Positions 58,398-64,000 of a stretch of DNA of 64,000 bases are shown piece by piece. A program made the position numbers and the translations under genes. The stretch is from NCBI GenBank assembly GCA_034927345.1, contig JAYFQE010000023.1, positions 100,734-164,733 on the forward strand, given 5' to 3'. Positions within the stretch are counted from its first letter, which is position 1. Every line of letters starts with the position of its first letter. The stretch is from JAYFQE01 sp034927345. Its GTDB lineage: Bacteria; Bacillota; Clostridia; Saccharofermentanales; UBA5734. The notes under the pieces were generated by a model, which did no database searches, had not been told where the DNA came from, and worked only from the letters and a program-made list of their open reading frames with translations.

Positions 58398-60493
58398 GCC
58401 AGTTCCGATTTTTTGACAGTATATTTCATTCTCTGGCGGTATTCTTCTTTTTTACCCTTATGGTAATTTTGCACCGGCCGCAGATAACCGACCACGCGGC
58501 TCCAAACTTCTGCGTCGCGGCCGCATTCCGGGCAGGTAAAGTGCTCGCCGATCAGATAGCCGTGTTCCGGGCAGATGGAAAAAGTCGGCGTCAGGCTGAT
58601 ATAAGGCAGTTTATACTGGCTGAATATTTTCCGGATCAGCTTTTTTGCCACTTCCGTATCGGCAATCCGTTCTCCCAGATACAGATGCAGAACCGTGCCG
58701 CCGGTATAACGGTTTTGCAGCTCGTCCTGCAAGTCCAGGGTCTGGAAAATATCATCGGTATACGATACCGGCAGCTGACTGGAGTTCGTGTAATAAGGAA
58801 CATTTTCACCGGCGGTCAGGATTTCAGGATAACGTTCTTTATCCAGCTTGGCCAGCCGATAACTGGTCCCTTCCGCCGGCGTTGCTTCCAGATTATAGAA
58901 ATGGCCGGTCTCTTCCTGGATTTCCTGCAGTTGAGCGCGCATATAATCCAGCGTCCGCAAAGCAAAGGCTTGTCCGGCTTCAGTCGTCAGATCCTGATCC
59001 GATCCCAGGAAATTCATGCAGGCTTCGTTCATACCGACCAGGCCGATGGTATTAAAATGATTCGTCCAATAGGCGCCGGTTCGTTCCCGAATGGCGCGCA
59101 AATAATGCGCCGAATACGGATACAGGCCGCGCGCAGTCTGTTCCTCGATCGTTTTGCGTTTGATCTCCAGACTATCTTTGGCTAAATGGATCATCCGCCA
59201 GAGACGCGCCTGGAACTCCGATTCGGTTTTGGCCAAAAAACCGAGGCGCGGCAGATTAATGGTAACCACGCCGATCGAACCGGTCATCGGATTAGATCCA
59301 AACAAACCGCCGCCCCGTTTGCGTAATTCGCTGGTATCCAGACGAAGCCGGCAGCACATGGAAACGGCATCCTCCGGTGATAAATCAGAATTGATGTAAT
59401 TGGAGAAATACGGGATGCCATATTTACAGGTTATCTCCATAAACCGGTTGACTACAGGGCTGTTCCAGTCAAAGGCTTTGGTCACGTTGATTGTCGGTAT
59501 CGGGAAAGTGAAAACCCGGCCGTGAGCGTCGCCCTCCAGCATGACATCACAGAAAGCCAAATTAAAAAGATCCATCTCAGTCTGATAATCGCCATAAACC
59601 GTATCGCCATATTGCCCGCCGATGATGGCCGGTTCGTGCTTCAGGGTTTCCGGAACAACGATATCAAAGGTCAGATTGGAAAACGGGCATTGAAAACCGA
59701 CCCGTGTCGGTACATTGATATTGAAGATAAATTCCTGCAAAGCTTGTTTGACCTGGGTATAAGACAGCTGGTCATGGCGGATGAACGGCGCGCAATAAGT
59801 ATCGATCGATGACCAAGCTTGAGCGCCGGCCGTTTCACCTTGAGTCGTAAAAGTCGAATTGACAATCTGACCGAGGAAAGAACGCAGATGCTTGGCCGGA
59901 CTGGATTCCACCTTGCCGGGTACGCCGCCGAAACCTTCCATTAAGAGCTGGCGCAAATCCCAGCCGGCGCAATAAGCGCCAAAAAAGCCCAGGTCATGCA
60001 GGTGAAAATCGCCGGACAGGTGAGCTTCACGAATTTCAGCCGGATAAATTTCATGCAGCCAGTATTGTTTGGTAAACGTCTCGCGCACATAATTATTCAT
60101 GCCGTTGATTGAACGTTGGGTATTGGCATTTTCTTGAATTTGCCAATCTTTATCACCCAGATAATCGGAGAACATATTTATCGTTGCGCCGATCAGCGCG
60201 TTGGCTTCACGCGCCGACCGGCGTTTTTCACGATACAGAATATAGGCTTTAGCGGTACGGGCATGGCCGTTCTCAATCAAGACCTTTTCAACAATGTCCT
60301 GAAGGCCTTCGACTTCGGCCAGACCATCACGGTACCGCTGCTCGGCCAGTTCGACGACCTGACGCATCAGGTCTTCGGCCATACTCCAATCATTGCCGCC
60401 CACGGCGGTTGCTGCTTTGAAAATGGCCCAGGTGATTTTCTCATTCTTGAAACTGGTAATGCGGCCGTCTCTTTTGCGGATTTGGGTTATCAT
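58394..60493 (-). CDS. nrdD: Anaerobic ribonucleoside-triphosphate reductase, class III
   Basis: 699-residue glycyl-radical enzyme making dNTPs without oxygen. It has the N-terminal ATP-cone (about residues 1-90, RDGRITSFKNEKITWAIFKA), active-site cysteine regions in the barrel (CGAP-like SMCCRLRLDTSELRKRGGGLFG), the C-terminal zinc site (CPEHGYLIGEHFTCPECG, CxxH and CxxC) and the glycyl-radical loop RVVGYLRPVQ. ATG follows GGAAGGGAG. Preceded by two NrdR-like boxes; nrdG follows. Confidence 0.97.
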   Translation of the reverse strand: MITQIRKRDGRITSFKNEKITWAIFKAATAVGGNDWSMAEDLMRQVVELAEQRYRDGLAEVEGLQDIVEKVLIENGHARTAKAYILYREKRRSAREANALIGATINMFSDYLGDKDWQIQENANTQRSINGMNNYVRETFTKQYWLHEIYPAEIREAHLSGDFHLHDLGFFGAYCAGWDLRQLLMEGFGGVPGKVESSPAKHLRSFLGQIVNSTFTTQGETAGAQAWSSIDTYCAPFIRHDQLSYTQVKQALQEFIFNINVPTRVGFQCPFSNLTFDIVVPETLKHEPAIIGGQYGDTVYGDYQTEMDLFNLAFCDVMLEGDAHGRVFTFPIPTINVTKAFDWNSPVVNRFMEITCKYGIPYFSNYINSDLSPEDAVSMCCRLRLDTSELRKRGGGLFGSNPMTGSIGVVTINLPRLGFLAKTESEFQARLWRMIHLAKDSLEIKRKTIEEQTARGLYPYSAHYLRAIRERTGAYWTNHFNTIGLVGMNEACMNFLGSDQDLTTEAGQAFALRTLDYMRAQLQEIQEETGHFYNLEATPAEGTSYRLAKLDKERYPEILTAGENVPYYTNSSQLPVSYTDDIFQTLDLQDELQNRYTGGTVLHLYLGERIADTEVAKKLIRKIFSQYKLPYISLTPTFSICPEHGYLIGEHFTCPECGRDAEVWSRVVGYLRPVQNYHKGKKEEYRQRMKYTVKKSELA

Positions 60494-60582
60494 GTCTTCA
60501 GCTCCCTTCCGGTGATCGTATCGTGCTGATAAGCTGTATTCAGACAGATTCCGGCCGGCTCATGCCGGCGCGGCTCTCCCTT

Positions 60583-60630
60583 TTTCTATATCTTGTGTCT
60601 GTATCTCGTTTTTAGCACCAGATATTGTAC
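60583..60630 (-). promoter_or_regulatory. Pair of NrdR-like boxes upstream of nrdD
   Basis: On minus, ACACAAGATATAGAAA (60598-60583) and GTACAATATCTGGTGC (60630-60615) match the NrdR consensus acaCwAtATaTwGtgt at about 12 of 16 positions each. Their centres are 32 bp apart, the three-turn spacing known for NrdR sites. Confidence 0.75.
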
Positions 60631-60722
60631 GCTTATTATAAGACAGATTAACCCGTACCGCACAATCTTATAAGATTACATTTCTATTGCCGTTTCTTTT
60701 CCTTTCTGCTCCAAACGCCGGT

Positions 60723-63700
60723 TCAGTCCGGCCATTGCCGCGCGTGGCTGAACAGGTCATATAATCCTTCGGCAAACGGCCTGACAAGATAGGTCAAATC
60801 CGCCGGCTGCGGCTGCAAACGATATTCCGCCAAAGGTTCCGGGCCGCAGCTGTTGCTGCCTAAACCGCCCTGAGCGTAATCCAGGGCCAGCCAGACAATA
60901 TCCTCGTCCCGCTCCAGCAGATGATCATGTGTCGCTTCTGTCAACGCTTCATCCGAGTAATTATGAGCCGTAAAAGAAAAAGTGGTTTTCGCACTGAAGA
61001 GCAAACCGACACCCAGGCCGTTCGTTAAAGCGACAAATTGCGTATCGGCATGCGCCCCGTTTTCCTGCGGCCGGATATAAGGTTCGTGTAAATCTTCAAC
61101 GCCGGCTTGGTATAATCCGATAAAAGCAGCCGACTTTTTATCAGGATAACTCTCCTGCGGCCCGCGGCCATACCAGGTAACCTGGGCCAATTCTCCCGAT
61201 AACTGCCAGCGTGTGCCCAGCCTGGGCAAGTAAGGCAGATCGCGGCGCGGTTCGAAATGGACCTGGATCTGAATAGATCCATCACAAAATACTGTGTAGG
61301 TGTAGATAGAACGGCAAGCCGGCTTTAAAACAGGCGGAGCCTGAACCGTTTCACAAACGATGATGATCCGGTCATTTTCCTGACGCCAGTCGCATGCCGC
61401 CACCCGGTTCTGCAAATGGTCCAGCCGCTCGGCCTGCCAATGGCGGGCGGCGCTGAATCCGCCGATATCGTTGTCCGTAGGTGCCCGCCACAAATAAGTC
61501 TGCGGGCCCGTTTGAATCATAGGCAGATCCTGCCAGCTATAATCCGTCATTAGTCCTTGTATCAGATTAAACTCCAGGCTGAAATTATCGCCGCGCACCA
61601 GCAGAATACCGTCCTGCTCATCAGCCGTCAGGTTGTCCTGGCCGCTCACCGGAGACAAAACCTGCCGCGCCGGCGCCGCGAGCTGATATTGATCGCGCGC
61701 TACAATAAAACCGGCCGGCGCCCAAAGGCTTTCGTCTTTTTGGCTGAATACAAGACTTAGTTCCCAATCAGCCCATTGATCGACAGACGGAACCGGCAGG
61801 CTGATTTCCCGGCTTTCGCCCGCGGCAAATCCGGCCAGGCCGATCTCTCCCCGCTTAATCTCACGACCGTCGCGCATAAGGCTCCAGCGCCCCTCCAGGT
61901 CATCTAAACCGGTAAATAAGCGGCGATTGGTCAGCTTTACTTTTCCGGCAGCCGGATCGGTCCAGGCCACGGTCACCGGCTGAAGAACTTTTTTTAATTC
62001 CATCAATCCGGTATGGGGAACCCGATGCGGATAATTTAACCCGTCCACACAGAAAATCCCATCGTTCGGATAATCGCCGAAATCGCCGCCATAAGCATAA
62101 AACGGCTCGCCGGCTTCATTTTCTTTAACCAATCCATGATCCACCCACTCCCAGACGCAACCGCCCAGCAGAGAAGGATGACGATAGATCAAATCCCAAT
62201 ATTCCTGCAGATTTCCCGGCCCGTTGCCCATGGCATGAGCGTATTCGCACATGAAGAAAGGCCGGTCAACCGCCAGGGCATACTCGGCGACAGAATAATC
62301 GCGGTCCATAAAATCTGCGGGTTTTAAATCCCGCCGGCCGGCTCCCGGCGATTTACAGGCCACCGGGTACATAGCGCTGACCACATCGACGTCCGGCCGC
62401 CATCCCGCTTCGCAATAATGAATCAGGCGGGTCGGGTCCAGCCGGCGTACCAGTTCGATCATCGCGTCGTGGTTGCCGCCATATCCGGATTCATTACCCA
62501 TCGACCAGAAAATGATCGACGGATGGTTCCGGTCCCGGTGCACCATCCGCTCCGCCCGGTCCAGATAAGCCGCCGTCCAGGCCGGATCCGAGCTTAAGGC
62601 AAAATCAGTGATATGATCCCCGTGGGTTTCCAGATCGGCCTCGTCAATGACAAACAGGCCATACTGGTCACACAGATCCAGCCAGCGCGGATCATTCGGA
62701 TAATGGCTTGTCCGTACGGTATTGATATTATGCTGTTTCATCAGGCAGATATCTTTGATCAGATCGCTTAAAGGCGTGACATGGCCATACAGGTTGCTCG
62801 TATCATGGCGATTGACGCCGCGCAGCTTGATCGGGCGGCCGTTGACCAGGACTTCGACGCCGCGGCGTTCAACCGTGCGGAAACCGATCTGGAACGGATA
62901 GAACACGGCCGGCGCCGCCGGTCCGGCTTGCAGTTCGGCCAGCAGCAGATATCGGTTTGGCGTTTCCGGCGTCCAGGATTCAACGGAGCCGGGCCGGAGC
63001 GTTTCGTCAAGAACCATTTCGCTGTCGGCTGCCAGATTGACCGGCAAAACAAACGTGTTTTTCAGGACGCCGCAAGAAAATAGGGAAAGACGAAGCTCGG
63101 CGGCGACCGCCGGGCCGTCGTTGCGCAGCTCGGCATGAACATGCAGCGTGCCTTCCCGGTAATCAGACGTCAAACCGGCTTCAGTCCATAAATCGCGCAA
63201 ATGCAGCGGCTCGTCGGCAATCAGGCAAACTTCGCGGAAGATCCCGTGCACCCGCCAAAAATCCTGATCCTCCAGATATGCGCCGTCGCTCCATTGGAAG
63301 ACCTTGACGGCCAGAAGATTTTCTCCGGCGCATAACCGGCCGGTCAGATCGAACTCGGCCGGCATATGAGCGACTTTTGAACAGCCGATAAAACTGCCGT
63401 TCAAATAAAGCTCAAAATACGAATCAACGCCGTCAAAATGGACCATCACCCGTTTGCCGTCCCACCCGGACGGACAGTAAAAAGATTTGCGGTAACAGCC
63501 GACCGGGTTATCGTCAGGTACAAAGGGCGGATCATAGGGAAATGGATAATTGACATTGGTATAATTCGGGCGGCCATAACCAAGCATCTCCCAATTTGAC
63601 GGAACCGGGATACTGTCCCAGTCTCCGGCGTCAAAATCCGGCTGTACAAAAGCATCCAGAACCTGATCCGGCGCAGGGGACCAAAAGAATTGCCATTGTC

Positions 63701-63851
63701 CGTTCAAAGGACGGTAATAAGCAGACGAGCCCCGCTGTCCGGCCGCGGCAGCTGCCGAATTCTGATAAGGGAAAAAGCTGGCGCGGGCTTTTTCCCGCCC
63801 GCGGTGCAGGACTTGCGGATTTTGCCAATCCGGTACACATTTTCGGGTCAT
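60723..63851 (-). CDS. lacZ: Beta-galactosidase (GH2, LacZ-type)
   Basis: 1042-residue GH2 enzyme cleaving lactose and other beta-galactosides. Acid/base E454 is in IFWSMGNESGYGG, nucleophile E536 is in FMCEYAHAMGNGPGN, and the five-domain LacZ plan runs from the jelly-roll start (PFPYDPPFVPDDNPVGCYRK) to the C-terminal beta-sandwich domain (YIRPQENGAHADTQFVAL). No signal peptide, so cytoplasmic; a lactose importer is not in the window. ATG at 63851 lies 8 bases after AAGG; an ATG at 63857 is too close to that site. An operator-like palindrome overlaps its promoter. Confidence 0.95.
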   Translation of the reverse strand: MTRKCVPDWQNPQVLHRGREKARASFFPYQNSAAAAAGQRGSSAYYRPLNGQWQFFWSPAPDQVLDAFVQPDFDAGDWDSIPVPSNWEMLGYGRPNYTNVNYPFPYDPPFVPDDNPVGCYRKSFYCPSGWDGKRVMVHFDGVDSYFELYLNGSFIGCSKVAHMPAEFDLTGRLCAGENLLAVKVFQWSDGAYLEDQDFWRVHGIFREVCLIADEPLHLRDLWTEAGLTSDYREGTLHVHAELRNDGPAVAAELRLSLFSCGVLKNTFVLPVNLAADSEMVLDETLRPGSVESWTPETPNRYLLLAELQAGPAAPAVFYPFQIGFRTVERRGVEVLVNGRPIKLRGVNRHDTSNLYGHVTPLSDLIKDICLMKQHNINTVRTSHYPNDPRWLDLCDQYGLFVIDEADLETHGDHITDFALSSDPAWTAAYLDRAERMVHRDRNHPSIIFWSMGNESGYGGNHDAMIELVRRLDPTRLIHYCEAGWRPDVDVVSAMYPVACKSPGAGRRDLKPADFMDRDYSVAEYALAVDRPFFMCEYAHAMGNGPGNLQEYWDLIYRHPSLLGGCVWEWVDHGLVKENEAGEPFYAYGGDFGDYPNDGIFCVDGLNYPHRVPHTGLMELKKVLQPVTVAWTDPAAGKVKLTNRRLFTGLDDLEGRWSLMRDGREIKRGEIGLAGFAAGESREISLPVPSVDQWADWELSLVFSQKDESLWAPAGFIVARDQYQLAAPARQVLSPVSGQDNLTADEQDGILLVRGDNFSLEFNLIQGLMTDYSWQDLPMIQTGPQTYLWRAPTDNDIGGFSAARHWQAERLDHLQNRVAACDWRQENDRIIIVCETVQAPPVLKPACRSIYTYTVFCDGSIQIQVHFEPRRDLPYLPRLGTRWQLSGELAQVTWYGRGPQESYPDKKSAAFIGLYQAGVEDLHEPYIRPQENGAHADTQFVALTNGLGVGLLFSAKTTFSFTAHNYSDEALTEATHDHLLERDEDIVWLALDYAQGGLGSNSCGPEPLAEYRLQPQPADLTYLVRPFAEGLYDLFSHARQWPD

Positions 63852-63864
63852 AATCATTACCTTG

Positions 63865-63884
63865 TATAATGCAAATGCATTATA
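63865..63884 (-). promoter_or_regulatory. Palindromic operator over the lacZ -10 region
   Basis: TATAATGCA-TT-TGCATTATA: 9-bp perfect arms with a 2-bp centre. The first arm is a TATAAT -10 box on minus, 14 bases before the lacZ ATG. A half copy TATAATGCG recurs at 63910-63918 on plus. A repressor bound here would block transcription. The rest of 63885-64000 shows no gene. Confidence 0.6.
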
Positions 63885-64000
63885 TTTCCCTTTCTTTATT
63901 AGTTGTTTGTATAATGCGAGCAGACGCTGTGGATTGGTTTATTTGCCTATCGCTAGACGATTTTTTGGAGTTTACAACCACAGCATTTTGCCCAATTGTT

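Noticed and set aside
58367..59185. Plus-strand 272-codon frame opposite nrdD
   Set aside because: Antisense to a strongly conserved enzyme; composition is that of a shadow frame.

Overview
The window reads as chromosome of an anaerobic Gram-positive bacterium of the Bacillota, most likely class Clostridia, with a G+C content in the mid-50s by eye. The reasons are: class III (oxygen-sensitive) ribonucleotide reductase NrdD/NrdG; AddA/AddB instead of RecBCD; solute-binding proteins that are all lipoproteins; no outer-membrane proteins; an ECF riboflavin transporter behind an FMN riboswitch; a FabT-like MarR regulator; and families common in Clostridia (DUF1836, DUF3842). Strong AGGAGG-type ribosome sites precede most genes. 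I see no transposase, prophage, integrase, CRISPR array, rRNA or tRNA.

Layout. 1-1968: end of argD, argF and a GNAT acetyltransferase, overlapping head to tail. 1930-7378 (minus): zinc-ribbon membrane protein, a small orphan, an FMN-riboswitch-controlled ribU/DUF2752 pair, alr and the NAD(P)HX repair enzyme. 7605-10146 (minus): trxA, a MetA of the acetyl-CoA type, and a uridine-kinase-like protein; then a CBM9-like protein on plus. 10958-13654 (minus): DUF1836 regulator, NfeD-like protein and flotillin. 13940-16369: polar amino-acid ABC importer 1; dinB. 17841-21084: glycerophosphodiesterase, GPH-type sugar transporter and ROK repressor. 21081-26694 (minus): FmdB-like zinc ribbon, MATE exporter, MBL-fold hydrolase and a siderophore/heme-type ABC importer. 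26948-28838: TM198-like membrane protein, an unannotated 40-codon gene behind a structured leader, and a DUF2161 PD-(D/E)XK protein. 28930-31283: amino-acid ABC importer 2. 31470-32907 (minus): PAP2 phosphatase and a second zinc-ribbon membrane protein. 33050-35476: DUF3842, galK, tadA. 35497-43070 (minus): addA/addB. 43254-47595: a lipid island (plsC converging on dagK, acyl-CoA/ACP synthetase, acp and a FabT-like regulator). 47651-49517: hflX and an XRE regulator. 49540-55136 (minus): an efflux operon of adaptor lipoprotein, giant FtsX-type permease and two different ATPases. 55418-57695: a URO-D family protein divergent from an AraC regulator. 57699-60493 (minus): nrdG/nrdD behind two NrdR-like boxes. 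60723-63851 (minus): lacZ with a palindromic operator over its promoter.

How the parts fit. Most of the window is housekeeping: arginine, methionine, cell-wall alanine, nucleotide, DNA-repair and cofactor genes. Around these sit uptake systems for riboflavin, iron or heme, polar amino acids, glycerophosphodiesters and galactosides (lacZ with galK further away). The less ordinary points are: an ABC ATPase carrying a C-terminal AbrB/SpoVT-like hairpin domain in an operon with a second ATPase and a single 954-residue permease; a MarR-ACP-synthetase-DagK operon that looks like a fatty-acid salvage unit; the structured leader plus 40-codon gene at 27809-28010; and several precise cis elements (FMN riboswitch with terminator, paired NrdR boxes 32 bp apart, lacZ operator, direct repeats 21 bp apart before the efflux operon, and a long two-part inverted repeat between dinB and the glycerophosphodiesterase gene).
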